A DNA stretch of 40,194 nt, taken from Bacteroidota bacterium (lineage in GTDB: Bacteria > Bacteroidota > Bacteroidia > Bacteroidales > GCA-2748055). Positions within the stretch are counted from its first letter, which is position 1, and each line of letters begins with the position of its first letter. Both the position numbers and the translations under genes were made by a program. The stretch lies in assembly GCA_002748055.1 (NCBI GenBank), contig PDRI01000028.1:1-40194 (forward strand), in the 5' to 3' direction. The notes below the pieces were generated by a model. That model saw nothing but the letters and a program-made list of their open reading frames with translations, did not search any database and was not told the origin of the DNA. Below, piece by piece: positions 7,603 through 16,245 of this stretch.

Positions 7603-8826
7603 ATGAAAGACGCAGTTGCTATATTATGTGCCGGCGGGCCTGCACCAGGAATTAACACCGTGATCAGTGCTGTCACCAAGATTTTTATCAATAACGGATA
7701 CAATGTACTCGGAATTAACGGGGGCTACAAGAGTTTGTTTTCGGACGAACCTGCTTTTGAATACCTCGATTTTGATTATGCCGACCAGATCTACAGCCGC
7801 GGCGGTTCTGCGCTTAAGATGAGTCGTCACAAGCCCAAGGACGATGAATTTAAGCCCGATTTTTTCAAAAAAAACAGGGTAAAGTTGCTGGTCACCATTG
7901 GGGGTGACGATACGGCATCCACGGCCAACCGTCTGGCCAAGTATCTGAAGAAGGAAAAGCTGGATGTGAAAAACATCCATGTTCCCAAGACCATTGACAA
8001 TGACCTTCCCCTTCCCGAGGGTACGCCCACCTTTGGCTACCATTCGGCAAAGGAAGAAGGTGTGAGGCTTTCTACCACCATTTATGAGGATGCACGTACC
8101 AGCGGAAACTGGTTCGTCGTCAGCGCCATGGGCCGTGAAGCCGGCCACCTGGCCTTCGGGATTGGTACCGCCTGTCACTATCCGATGATTGTTATTCCGG
8201 AGATGTTCAACAAGACCAAGATCACCTTCGACAAGATCACCCGCATGGTGGTTTCTTCCATGGTTAAGCGCAGAATTCTGGGCATCGACTACGGTGTAGC
8301 CATGATCTCAGAGGGTGTATTCCATTTCATGAGCGATGAAGAAATCATCGATACGGGTGTCAACTTCACCTACGATGAGCACGGGCATCCCGAACTGGGA
8401 AACGTAAGTAAGTCACACATATTTAATATGTTAACCCAGCAACACCTGAAGGATCTGCGCATCAAGGTTAAGAGCCGTCCCGAGGAGATTGGTTACGAGC
8501 TGCGTTGCTGCCGCCCCATTGCTTACGACCTGTCCTATGCCACCAGGCTGGGCCTGGGTGTATATATGCTGTTTCAAAGAGGAGAGACAGGCTGCATGAC
8601 CACCATCGATCGTGGTGGCAGCATTGCCCCCCTCTACCTGAAGGATGTGGAAGACGAGCAGGGCAAAGTGAAGCCCCGTTTGGTCAACATCAACTCCGAA
8701 TCGACCCAGGTAATCTTCCGTAACAATCTGCATTACATTACCAAAGAGGACTACAGGGCTGCCAGGAAGTATGTGAAGAATCCCGAGGACTACGACTTCT
8801 TTAAGATCCTGAATTGGCCTGAGTAA
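7603..8826 (+). CDS. 6-phosphofructokinase, pyrophosphate-type motifs (first copy)
   Basis: A 407-residue PFK that interconverts fructose 6-phosphate and fructose 1,6-bisphosphate in the cytoplasm. It has the phosphoryl-donor loop GGPAPGINTVI, then VTIGGDDTAST and VPKTIDNDLPLP. The second Asp of GGDD and the Lys of PKTIDND are the residue pair that marks PPi-dependent enzymes; ATP enzymes have Gly in both places. Substrate-binding blocks are SAMGREAGHLAFGIG and ISEG. Donor preference is therefore inferred to be PPi, making the step reversible. Length (about 400) fits PPi-type rather than short ATP-type PFK (about 320). A paralogue follows after 62 bp. Confidence 0.88.
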   Translation: MKDAVAILCAGGPAPGINTVISAVTKIFINNGYNVLGINGGYKSLFSDEPAFEYLDFDYADQIYSRGGSALKMSRHKPKDDEFKPDFFKKNRVKLLVTIGGDDTASTANRLAKYLKKEKLDVKNIHVPKTIDNDLPLPEGTPTFGYHSAKEEGVRLSTTIYEDARTSGNWFVVSAMGREAGHLAFGIGTACHYPMIVIPEMFNKTKITFDKITRMVVSSMVKRRILGIDYGVAMISEGVFHFMSDEEIIDTGVNFTYDEHGHPELGNVSKSHIFNMLTQQHLKDLRIKVKSRPEEIGYELRCCRPIAYDLSYATRLGLGVYMLFQRGETGCMTTIDRGGSIAPLYLKDVEDEQGKVKPRLVNINSESTQVIFRNNLHYITKEDYRAARKYVKNPEDYDFFKILNWPE

Positions 8827-8888
8827 GCCCTCGTGATCCGGAGCCGTTGATTTTTCGCCCTGAATGGGTTATTTTTAAAGGAAAAAAC

Positions 8889-10094
8889 ATGGCTCAGGTA
8901 AACAAGAAAAAAGGAACGATAGGGATACTAACCGGTGGCGGAGATGTGCCGGGTCTGAACCCGGCCATCCGTGCCGTCACCATTCGCGCCTTGCGTGAAG
9001 GTTACCAGGTGATAGGCCTCCGCAAGGGCTGGTCGGGCATTTGTGAGCTCATCAGAGATAGAAAAGCTGACAACAGCGAGCACTATGTCATGTTGAGTGA
9101 ACAGATCGTGAACAAAGCCGGTCGGACCGGTGGTACCTTTTTGCACACCTCAAGGGTGAACCCCAGCAAGGTCAAAAAGACGGATGTGCCCAGGCACCTG
9201 CAAAACAGCTACAACAAGGATGTCAACGACCTTACTCCGGAGGTGCTCCAGAACCTGGCTTATCTGGGCATCGACTACCTTATACCCATTGGGGGTGACG
9301 ATACGCTTTCTTATGGTGTCAGGCTTTACAAGGAGGGTTTCAAGGTCATCGCCATTCCCAAAACCATGGACAATGATGTTCCGGGAACCGATTATTGCAT
9401 TGGTTTCAGTACCTGTGTGACCCGGACCATTAACATGACAAACACCCTGCGTACTTCTGCCGGTTCGCATGAACGGATCCTGGTAATGGAGGTTTTTGGC
9501 CGTTATGCCGGGTTTACAGCCATGATTCCCACCATGGCAGGTGCTGCGAATCGCTGTGTAATTCCCGAGCACCAGTTCGATGTTTCCCATCTGACCGACC
9601 TGCTCATGGAAGACCGCATCCAGAATCCCAGCAATTATTCAGTCGTTTTGGTCTCCGAGGGAGCTACCTTTAAGGGGATGGACGAGATGATGACCCGGGA
9701 AGATGAACGGGATGCCTATGGTCATGCCAAGCTGGGCGGAATCGGAGCTGCTGTCTCGGCCATGATTAAAGAAGAATCGGCTCAGTTCAACCAGGGGAAG
9801 CGCATCAATGTGATCAGCCAGCACCTGGGCTATCTGGTCAGGGGAGGAGATCCCGACGCCATCGATTCCATTGTGCCCATGGCCTACGGCAATCTCGCCC
9901 TGGACCTTATACTGAAAGGCATTCACGGACGATTGGTTGTGTTAAGGAACGGGCGCTACGACAATGCTCCAATCGACGTGGTAACCAGCACGAAGAAGCT
10001 TGTAGAAGTGAAGAAGCACTACAATACGCAGCGACTTCGTCCCCACTTTAAAAGCTTTGAGTTTCAGCCGCTGTTTATCATGAGTGGTTCCTGA
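8889..10094 (+). CDS. 6-phosphofructokinase, pyrophosphate-type motifs (second copy)
   Basis: A 401-residue PFK. The donor loop is LTGGGDVPGLNPAIRA, followed by IPIGGDDTLSYG and IPKTMDNDVPGTDYCIGFST, so it too has the GGDD/PKT.DND pair of PPi-dependent enzymes. Later blocks are MEVFGRYAGFTA, LVSEGATF and RGGDPDAIDS. It differs strongly from the first copy, so this is an old duplication or an independent acquisition rather than a recent tandem copy. The ATG at 8889 is chosen over one at 8847 because the protein then starts directly before the conserved GTIGILTGGG strand. A weak internal promoter (GTTG 8846-8849, N20, TATTTTTA 8870-8877) may exist. It ends 2 bp from the convergent SPOR gene. 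Confidence 0.87.
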   Translation: MAQVNKKKGTIGILTGGGDVPGLNPAIRAVTIRALREGYQVIGLRKGWSGICELIRDRKADNSEHYVMLSEQIVNKAGRTGGTFLHTSRVNPSKVKKTDVPRHLQNSYNKDVNDLTPEVLQNLAYLGIDYLIPIGGDDTLSYGVRLYKEGFKVIAIPKTMDNDVPGTDYCIGFSTCVTRTINMTNTLRTSAGSHERILVMEVFGRYAGFTAMIPTMAGAANRCVIPEHQFDVSHLTDLLMEDRIQNPSNYSVVLVSEGATFKGMDEMMTREDERDAYGHAKLGGIGAAVSAMIKEESAQFNQGKRINVISQHLGYLVRGGDPDAIDSIVPMAYGNLALDLILKGIHGRLVVLRNGRYDNAPIDVVTSTKKLVEVKKHYNTQRLRPHFKSFEFQPLFIMSGS

Positions 10095-10096
10095 GC

Positions 10097-10543
10097 CTAC
10101 TCAATGTAGATCCAGGCCTTATCGATGCTGTTCTCGCGGATTTCCATAAGGGAAGAGAAAGCACTTTGAACCGATTCAAATGAACCGGCCGTAACCAGCT
10201 TAAATTGGTAAGGGCCTGAAAGAATTCTTCCATCCATTCCCCGGGCTTTCACCTCATTGGCAAAGGCATTGGCGTTTTCCGGAATCTTGAAGGCGCCTAC
10301 GATGATGTGGATGCCTGTTGAACCGGCTTCTTCACAGGCCGAGAGTTTCAGCATGGCTTCATCCAGTTGCATACGGCTGAGGGCCAGCTGGTCCTCCAGT
10401 TCATTTGCAGCTTCAAGTTGCTTTCTGAGGGCCTGATTTTCTGCGACAAGGGTATCGATTTCTTTCTGGGACATGGACGGCTTCTGAAAGAGGCTGCAGG
10501 AAGTCGCCAGGAGCATCATGGTCAGGAAAACAGGGGCTTTCAT
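10097..10543 (-). CDS. SPOR-domain lipoprotein
   Basis: A 148-residue protein. The signal peptide ends in the lipobox LLATSC, so Cys16 is probably acylated. Residues about 25-67 are a Glu/Gln/Leu-rich coiled coil (KEIDTLVAENQALRKQLEAANELEDQL). Residues about 76-148 look like a SPOR domain: IHIIVGAFKIPENANAFANEVKARG, then GPYQFKLVTAGSFESVQSA. SPOR domains bind denuded peptidoglycan glycan strands, often at division sites. This suggests a periplasmic envelope lipoprotein, but its role here is not known. It is monocistronic with its own promoter and converges on the second PFK gene. Confidence 0.8.
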   Translation of the reverse strand: MKAPVFLTMMLLATSCSLFQKPSMSQKEIDTLVAENQALRKQLEAANELEDQLALSRMQLDEAMLKLSACEEAGSTGIHIIVGAFKIPENANAFANEVKARGMDGRILSGPYQFKLVTAGSFESVQSAFSSLMEIRENSIDKAWIYIE

Positions 10544-10568
10544 AATCAGGGTTTTAGTCGTTCCCTTA

Positions 10569-10576
10569 CAAAGATA
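10569..10576 (-). promoter_or_regulatory. -7 box upstream of SPOR lipoprotein gene
   Basis: TATCTTTG on the minus strand at 10569-10576 fits TAnnTTTG exactly, 25 bp before the ATG. No convincing -33 TTTG was found. The rest of 10577-10685 holds no gene and no clear terminator. Confidence 0.5.
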
Positions 10577-10685
10577 GCAAAAAGCGGGGACAAGGCAGCA
10601 GGTCCTAATGGCCTATAAAACAGCATTTCTCTAAGATACCCGGGCCTCTGGTTGCTTAGATACAGTCCTGCAGGCCGGATTCGGC

Positions 10686-11807
10686 TCAGGGTTCGGTTTT
10701 GAGCGGCCTGCCTGTTCGGCAGAAGCTTGCAATCACCGGATAGTGATCCGAGAGGTCGGTTTTTATCCTGTGGCATTGCAGGCTTTCGAAGCCCCTTCCA
10801 AACAGGATGTGGTCGATCCTCAGCGAGGGCAGGCTCTTCCCGGCATAGGTGTTTCCGAAGCCACGGCCCGAGCGTCTGAATGAATCGCGAAGCCCCTTTT
10901 TAACCCGCCTGTAGGCATAGGATTGGGGGGTGTCATTGAAGTCGCCCATGACCAAAACCGGGTAGGGTGCTTCCCTGATGTAGTTGGCAATCATGTCTGC
11001 CTGTTCGGCCCGGTTCACAAAGGCGATTTTAAGGCGTAAGCCTATGCTTCGTATTTCTTCAATCTGCTTATTGCTGTACTTTAGCCGCAGGGTATCCATA
11101 AAGGCCATGTTTTCCTGCCTGAAACGGATCGATTGAAGATGGAGGTTGAAGACCCTGATGGTATCCTGCCCGATTTTGATGTCATTGTACATGGCTGCAT
11201 TCCCATAAGTATTGAAGGGGATGCGGGTGGTTTTTACGATGGGGTAACGGCTGAAGGTGGCAACCCCGGCGCCGTCGTGTTTCGATCTGGAACCCGAGGA
11301 GAATACCGCAGAGTAAGGCATGCCTATGGTTTGTACATGATCGATATGGCGAATCCCTTTGTGGTTTTTTGAGAAATACTCCTGCAGGCAGAGGATGTCG
11401 GGCCTCTGCCTGTGCACCTCTTCTGCAATCAGGTTCCGCCTTGACGAGTCATTGTCCATAAAAATACCAAAGCCTCGCACGTTATAGCTCATGGCACTTA
11501 GTTGTGTCTCACCTGAACAGGCGGCTTCCTGTTTCGATTGCTTCGTATGCAGGGGGCTCAGGCCGGCCAGATGGTTCCATCCAAGCAGGATCAGGACCAG
11601 CGAGAGAAAGATCTGCTTTTTCAGGCGAAAGAGCCAGTAGCTTATGAAGATGAGATGTGAAAGCAGGATGAGGGGGTAGGCGAGCCCAAACAGGGCAGGG
11701 AAGAAGACTCTGGCAGGGTTGATGAAAGGGGAGAGATAGGCGAGCAACAATGCCAGGCAGGCCAGGATGTTTAAAAAGAAAACAAAGCGATCAAGTATTT
11801 TAACCAC
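10686..11807 (-). CDS. Membrane-anchored endonuclease/exonuclease/phosphatase family protein
   Basis: A 373-residue protein. Residues 1-80 contain three hydrophobic segments; the remainder is an EEP (DNase I-like) domain. Its metal-dependent phosphoesterase motifs are YNVRGFG, LCLQEY (catalytic Glu), NLHLQS, MGDFNDTP and, at the end, LSDHYPVIASF (catalytic Asp-His). EEP enzymes cleave nucleic acids, phosphoinositides or sphingomyelin; with membrane anchoring the substrate is unknown and could be extracytoplasmic. It is the last gene of the mutL-rhomboid operon, 3 bp after the second rhomboid. As I recall, this set of neighbours recurs in Bacteroidota. Confidence 0.87.
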   Translation of the reverse strand: MVKILDRFVFFLNILACLALLLAYLSPFINPARVFFPALFGLAYPLILLSHLIFISYWLFRLKKQIFLSLVLILLGWNHLAGLSPLHTKQSKQEAACSGETQLSAMSYNVRGFGIFMDNDSSRRNLIAEEVHRQRPDILCLQEYFSKNHKGIRHIDHVQTIGMPYSAVFSSGSRSKHDGAGVATFSRYPIVKTTRIPFNTYGNAAMYNDIKIGQDTIRVFNLHLQSIRFRQENMAFMDTLRLKYSNKQIEEIRSIGLRLKIAFVNRAEQADMIANYIREAPYPVLVMGDFNDTPQSYAYRRVKKGLRDSFRRSGRGFGNTYAGKSLPSLRIDHILFGRGFESLQCHRIKTDLSDHYPVIASFCRTGRPLKTEP

Positions 11808-11810
11808 GGT

Positions 11811-12698
11811 CTATTTTTTATTGCTCATTTTAAACAAAATCTCTTTTTCTCTTGCACTCAGGCTGTCGTAGCCGGCTTTTGATATTTTATCCAGGATGCG
11901 ATCGATTTCTTGCTGCTCTTCGGCCTTGACTTTATTGTATTCGATGTCGTCGGCAGGGCGTTTATAGCTCACCTTCATGTCCCGTGGGCGGGGTTTGACC
12001 CAGGTGGCAATCTGGTCCATGATTCGATCGAACCCTTTCGTGATATCCCGTCCCTTTCTGGAATAGTAGGCGATTATAAAGCCGGCAAGGGCTCCCCCGA
12101 TATGGGCAATTTTTCCACCCGTATTGACCGAAAAATCGACCAGGGTGGTCAGGATGAACATGGCCAGCGCAATGTAGATGATCTTTACCCGTCCGATCAG
12201 CACCAAATGCAATTCCATGTTTGGCCGGTAGGTAGCCGTTGCAATCACGATGGCCATGACCGAGGCCGAGGCGCCCATAGCGTATGATACCGGAAGGACA
12301 TTGCTGAAGACCGCAAAGTTGTTGTAAAAAAGCCCATAAAGCAGTCCGCCCGATATTCCGCCAATCAGGTAGGTGCTGAGCAGCTTTTTTTGCCCCATTT
12401 CCTGCATAAACACTCTCCCAAACCAATACAACCAGAGCAGGTTGAAGAGGATGTGGATGAAGTCGACATGCAGGAACATGTAAGTAATAAGTGTCCAGGG
12501 TCTTCGGATGAGCAAGGCCTTGTCGGCCGGGACGGCAAGCAGCCGGATAAAACTTTCAAAAAGCCCGTTACTGTTCGACATGAACAATACCATCCTGACA
12601 ATCTGTACTGCCAAAAACAGTCCCAGGTTCAGGTAAATGAGCCGGGTAAGCGTGCTGCCCTGCCGGAAAGAATTTTTTATATCGTCTGTAATACCCAT
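11811..12698 (-). CDS. Rhomboid family intramembrane serine protease (second copy)
   Basis: A 295-residue protein with about six membrane segments. Key positions are Asn86 in FIHILFNLLWLYWFG, catalytic Ser144 in YAMGASASVMAI, and catalytic His199 in KIAHIGGALAGF. The usual GxSG motif reads GASA here, but the serine and histidine of the dyad are retained, so activity is likely. A 90-residue charged cytoplasmic tail follows the last helix (KVKAEEQQEIDRILDKISKAGYDSL). Rhomboids cut transmembrane helices near their ends. It lies 12 bp after the first rhomboid gene in the same operon. Confidence 0.92.
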   Translation of the reverse strand: MGITDDIKNSFRQGSTLTRLIYLNLGLFLAVQIVRMVLFMSNSNGLFESFIRLLAVPADKALLIRRPWTLITYMFLHVDFIHILFNLLWLYWFGRVFMQEMGQKKLLSTYLIGGISGGLLYGLFYNNFAVFSNVLPVSYAMGASASVMAIVIATATYRPNMELHLVLIGRVKIIYIALAMFILTTLVDFSVNTGGKIAHIGGALAGFIIAYYSRKGRDITKGFDRIMDQIATWVKPRPRDMKVSYKRPADDIEYNKVKAEEQQEIDRILDKISKAGYDSLSAREKEILFKMSNKK

Positions 12699-12710
12699 AA
12701 AAACAGATCA

Positions 12711-13451
12711 TTAGAAGAAGTTCTTTGTGAACTTGTTCCAGTATTTGATGAGTATAAAACCAAAAATCATACCACCCAGGTGGGCAAAGTGTGCAATATT
12801 GCCTCCGCGGTCGGCCAGGCCCAGGTAGATGGAAATGACTCCCGTTCCGATTACCATCCATTTGGCCTTAATCGGAATGGGTATGGGGAAGATCATCAGG
12901 GGGGTGTTGGGGAAAAGCATACCGAAGGCCAGCAGCAGCCCATAGACTGCCCCGGAGGCTCCCACTGTCGGGATCAGCAGACTCAGGGCTCCTTCGTAAA
13001 AGTCGTTCTGGGGATTCGACAGGATCTGCTGTAGAAGCTCTGTGCTGATCGGGCCACCCGCCATGGCTTTCAGTGCGGCAATGTCTGCGCCATGCATCAG
13101 TTGATTGACCAGGAGATGGAAGAAGGCGGCTCCCAGTCCGGTTGCCAGGTAGTAGATGAGGAAGCGTTTGCTGCCCCATACCCCTTCCAGGGTCCGGCCA
13201 AACATCCACAGCACCCACATGTTGATGAAGACATGAAAGATGCGATTGCTGTGCATGAACATGTGTGTGACAATCTGAAAGGGATAGAAAAAGGGCGATT
13301 GCATGGAATAGAGGCCCAGGATTCGGTTCAGATCGATGTTAAAGAACTGCAGGGCGAGGATGAGAATGAACCACATCCCCACATTCAGGATGATCAGGTT
13401 CTTGGTAACCGGGGGGGTATTGTTACTGAAAGTGGTAAAGAATCTGCTCAT
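12711..13451 (-). CDS. Rhomboid family intramembrane serine protease (first copy)
   Basis: A 246-residue protein from the ATG at 13451, directly after the mutL stop. A longer frame to 13688 runs inside mutL and adds 79 low-quality residues before the first membrane helix, so it was rejected. It has six predicted helices, the RxxE-type loop block GRTLEGVWG, Asn77 in HVFINMWVLWMFG, catalytic Ser166 in TVGASGAVYG, and His224 in HFAHLGGMIFG. All rhomboid catalytic features are intact. A long loop (residues about 118-160) sits between helices 3 and 4. Paired with the following rhomboid paralogue; substrates are unknown. Confidence 0.93.
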   Translation of the reverse strand: MSRFFTTFSNNTPPVTKNLIILNVGMWFILILALQFFNIDLNRILGLYSMQSPFFYPFQIVTHMFMHSNRIFHVFINMWVLWMFGRTLEGVWGSKRFLIYYLATGLGAAFFHLLVNQLMHGADIAALKAMAGGPISTELLQQILSNPQNDFYEGALSLLIPTVGASGAVYGLLLAFGMLFPNTPLMIFPIPIPIKAKWMVIGTGVISIYLGLADRGGNIAHFAHLGGMIFGFILIKYWNKFTKNFF

Positions 13452-13452
13452 G

Positions 13453-15231
13453 TTACTGGTTTTTAAAGATGCTGTCCAATTCTTCCACCGGAACAATGTG
13501 AAGAATGGTCTGGCCCGAGGGACTGTGCCTGTGTTCGGGGCAGGCGAACAATTGATCGACCAGTGCCTGTATCTCTCTGTCGTCCATTTCCCTGCCATAG
13601 GGTATGGCGGAAGCTTTTGCCGCAGCCCGGGCAAGTTTTTCCGATCGTCCGGACCTAAGGTCACCTTCCAGCACCTTGTACTGTTCAATCAGGCTTTCGA
13701 TTACCTTTACGCTGTCTTCTTCACCGGCATCGCCCGGAATGCCGTGAATAACAATGTGGTTGTTGCCGAAATCGCGGACATCAAAGCCCAGCTCGGCAAG
13801 GTCGGGGATCATCTCCAGGCAGAGCTGGTAGTCGGCCGGGTTCAGCTGAATACTTACAGGGAAAAGGCTTTGCTGGCTGATGCCCTGCTTTTGATCCAGG
13901 GCTTCTATCATGCGATCGTAAAGAATCCGTTCGTGTGCCCTTCGCTGATCAATCAGCATCAGGCCCGATTTCACGGGCGAGAGGATGTACCTGTTTTTGA
14001 GCTGAAGATAGCGGCTGTGTGGGGCACTGCTCTCCTGACTGGGTTCAAACAACTGCTCCCAACCCTTTATTCGCTCGTCTTGTTGGTAGGTCTTCGCTTG
14101 TGTTCGCGTATAGGCGGGTTCATTAGCGAAGGGGTTGTAGCCGGGCCTGGTTTCAATTTCAGGCATTCTGATGGCTGTGTCGCTGGTCAGCACGGGGATA
14201 TCGATGACGCCTTCCCTGCTGAAATCCAGGGTCGGAGAAAGGTTGTGCCTGCCTATGGCCTCCTTTACGGTGGCCAGCAGAATCTGCCAGATGGCATTTG
14301 CGTCTTCGAATTTGACCTCCGTTTTGGTCGGATGGATGTTGACATCTATTCTTGCGGGATCGAGTTCGAAAAAGATGAAATAAGCCGGCAGATGGTCGGG
14401 CGCGAGGATTTGCTCGTAGGCCTTCATGACTGCCTTGTGAAAATAGCCGTGCCTGATGTAGCGTTTGTTGACGAAGAAGTATTGTTCCCCGCTGGTCTTC
14501 CTGGCATGCTCGGCCTTCCCGATGAATCCGCTGATTTTAATCAGCGAGGTTTCGGTTTCGAGAGGCAACAGGGTGTTGTTAATCGATTTCCCGAAGATTC
14601 CGCTGATGCGCTGACGGACATTGGTTCGGGGCAGTTGCATGATCTCCTTGCCGTTGTGGAGCAGGGTAAAGGAGACCTCCTCGCAGGTAAGGGCAATCTG
14701 GTTGAACTCGTGTATGATGTGCCGGAATTCGGTTTGATCGCTTTTCAGGAACTTCCGCCGTGCGGGGATGTTGAAGAAGAGGTTGCTGACCTGGACATTG
14801 GTTCCGGCAGGGGCCTGTACCCTTTCATTGGAGATTAGTACTGAACCCGCCATGCGAACATGGCTTCCCAGCTCGTCCGGGGCCGGCCGAGTTTTCAGCC
14901 CGATTTCTGCCACGGCTGCAATTGAGGCCATGGCTTCGCCCCGGAATCCCCTGGTGCGGATGGCAAAGAGATCATCTGCAGTGGAAATTTTTGAGGTGGC
15001 ATGTCTTTGAAAGCAAAGCAGGGCATCGGCAGGGGACATGCCCCTCCCGTTGTCCACGACCTGGATCAGGGTTTTTCCTGCGTCTTTGATGATGACCTTA
15101 ATCTCGCTTGCCCCTGAATCTACGGCATTCTCCATCAATTCCTTTACCACTGAAGCAGGGCGTTGAATCACTTCACCCGCAGCGATCTGGTTGGCTACGG
15201 CATCACTTAATACATGGACAATATCCGACAT
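13453..15231 (-). CDS. mutL: DNA mismatch repair protein MutL
   Basis: A 592-residue MutL. The N-terminal GHKL ATPase has ELMENAVDSGAS, VVDNGRGM, the ATP-lid TRGFRGEAMASIAAV and GTNVQVSNLFFNIPARRKFL. A transducer domain follows (DVNIHPTKTEVKF, residues about 296-308), then a linker at about 340-400 and a C-terminal dimerisation domain. The endonuclease motif DQHA(x)2E(x)4E reads DQRRAHERILYD (428-439), so it is altered. The protein couples MutS mismatch recognition to strand removal. The gene starts one base before the preceding small-protein stop, in an operon with two rhomboids. Confidence 0.95.
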   Translation of the reverse strand: MSDIVHVLSDAVANQIAAGEVIQRPASVVKELMENAVDSGASEIKVIIKDAGKTLIQVVDNGRGMSPADALLCFQRHATSKISTADDLFAIRTRGFRGEAMASIAAVAEIGLKTRPAPDELGSHVRMAGSVLISNERVQAPAGTNVQVSNLFFNIPARRKFLKSDQTEFRHIIHEFNQIALTCEEVSFTLLHNGKEIMQLPRTNVRQRISGIFGKSINNTLLPLETETSLIKISGFIGKAEHARKTSGEQYFFVNKRYIRHGYFHKAVMKAYEQILAPDHLPAYFIFFELDPARIDVNIHPTKTEVKFEDANAIWQILLATVKEAIGRHNLSPTLDFSREGVIDIPVLTSDTAIRMPEIETRPGYNPFANEPAYTRTQAKTYQQDERIKGWEQLFEPSQESSAPHSRYLQLKNRYILSPVKSGLMLIDQRRAHERILYDRMIEALDQKQGISQQSLFPVSIQLNPADYQLCLEMIPDLAELGFDVRDFGNNHIVIHGIPGDAGEEDSVKVIESLIEQYKVLEGDLRSGRSEKLARAAAKASAIPYGREMDDREIQALVDQLFACPEHRHSPSGQTILHIVPVEELDSIFKNQ

Positions 15232-15516
15232 CTAGGCGTAGAACAGAAAATAGGCGATGAGGAAAAGCACGGCAAGAATGACAATCAAACGAAGGTTTGC
15301 AGCACGAGATGCCTTTACCCTGGTCTGGGTATGGGCCTGGCGGAACGCTCCCCTTTTCAGGGTCGTACGATTCGGGCTGTCGGGAACCTCTATGCCGAGT
15401 TCCCGCTTTATGCCTCTGATCCGTTCTTCACGGGCTTCCTTTACAGGGTCCCAGTACCGCGGTTCGTAATGGAACTGGTTGTTACGGGGAAGCTTGATAA
15501 ACCTGGGAATTCCCAT
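15232..15516 (-). CDS. Small conserved C-tail-anchored membrane protein, function unknown
   Basis: A 94-residue protein starting [41 protein letters not shown]. The first 70 residues are polar and basic; residues about 73-93 form one hydrophobic helix at the very C-terminus. This is a tail-anchored layout with the basic domain in the cytoplasm. The stop codon directly abuts the mutL start, so the two are co-transcribed. I recognise it as the kind of short protein found before mutL in Bacteroidota, but no function is known to me. The start is supported by the N-terminal motif and a -7-like box 19 bp upstream. Confidence 0.8.
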   Translation of the reverse strand: MGIPRFIKLPRNNQFHYEPRYWDPVKEAREERIRGIKRELGIEVPDSPNRTTLKRGAFRQAHTQTRVKASRAANLRLIVILAVLFLIAYFLFYA

Positions 15517-15534
15517 CTCTCACAATTTAGGGCT

Positions 15535-15542
15535 TAAAGTTA
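15535..15542 (-). promoter_or_regulatory. Weak -7-like box before the mutL operon
   Basis: TAACTTTA on the minus strand differs from TAnnTTTG only in the last base, 19 bp before the ATG at 15516. No -33 element was found. Confidence 0.3.
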
Positions 15543-15573
15543 AGGAAAGTAGGAGAATGTGGAAACTGTTTTT

Positions 15574-15581
15574 TATTTTTG
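15574..15581 (+). promoter_or_regulatory. -7 box immediately before gmhA
   Basis: TATTTTTG fits TAnnTTTG exactly and ends 5 bp before the ATG at 15587. If used, the transcript would start at or next to the start codon (leaderless). No -33 TTTG is present, and the T-rich context makes a chance match possible. Confidence 0.35.
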
Positions 15582-15586
15582 GGGCT

Positions 15587-16165
15587 ATGAAAACAAGCAT
15601 CAATGCCAGTCTGGAAGAGGCCCGCAGGGTGCTCGATGATTTTATGTCGGATGCGGCAAAAATCGAGGCCATCGAAGGGGCTGCGCAGCTGATGCTGGCT
15701 TCCATCAGAAAGGGAGGCAAGATTATATCCTGTGGCAACGGGGGGTCGATGACCGATGCCATGCATTTTGCCGAAGAGCTTTCCGGGGTGTTCCGGCACA
15801 AGCGACCGGCCCTGCCTGCGCTCAGCATTTCCGATCCCTCCCACCTTAGCTGTGTTGCAAACGACTGTGGTTTTGAAACCGTTTTTTCCCGCTATGTGGA
15901 GGGCCTGGGGATGTCCGGCGATCTTTTGCTGGCCATCAGCACCAGCGGGAACTCGCCCAATATTCTGAATGCTGCCACGGCCGCGCGGGAAAAGGGAATG
16001 AAGGTGGTGGCGCTTACCGGGAAAGACGGCGGGAAGCTGGCCTCTATGTCGGATGTGGAGATTCGCGTCAGCGGAGGCCGCTATTCAGATCGCATCCAGG
16101 AGTTGCACATCAAGGTGCTGCACATCCTGGTTCAGCTCATTGAGGAGCAGCTTCATCTTTCCTGA
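15587..16165 (+). CDS. gmhA: Phosphoheptose (sedoheptulose 7-phosphate) isomerase
   Basis: A 192-residue SIS-domain protein, the same length as E. coli GmhA. It converts D-sedoheptulose 7-phosphate to D-glycero-D-manno-heptose 7-phosphate for LPS core or S-layer heptose. Motifs are [20 protein letters not shown] (sugar-phosphate site), [14 protein letters not shown], and [19 protein letters not shown], with the family's catalytic Glu and His. A longer frame from 15479 adds 36 residues that read through intergenic DNA, so [13 protein letters not shown] is taken as the start. No other heptose gene is adjacent, which is unusual, since gmhA often sits with gmhB or hldE. Confidence 0.9.
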   Translation: MKTSINASLEEARRVLDDFMSDAAKIEAIEGAAQLMLASIRKGGKIISCGNGGSMTDAMHFAEELSGVFRHKRPALPALSISDPSHLSCVANDCGFETVFSRYVEGLGMSGDLLLAISTSGNSPNILNAATAAREKGMKVVALTGKDGGKLASMSDVEIRVSGGRYSDRIQELHIKVLHILVQLIEEQLHLS

Positions 16166-16245
16166 ACACTTGGGCTTTTTTCTCTGTTTCTTTCTACGAT
16201 CAGCTGCCTTCCCGGTACATAAAGCGATGGACCAAATCGCTTATT

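Noticed and set aside
13336..14838. 500-residue plus-strand frame
   Set aside because: It runs antisense through mutL and has no recognisable domain. Long antisense frames are expected in this GC-rich coding DNA.
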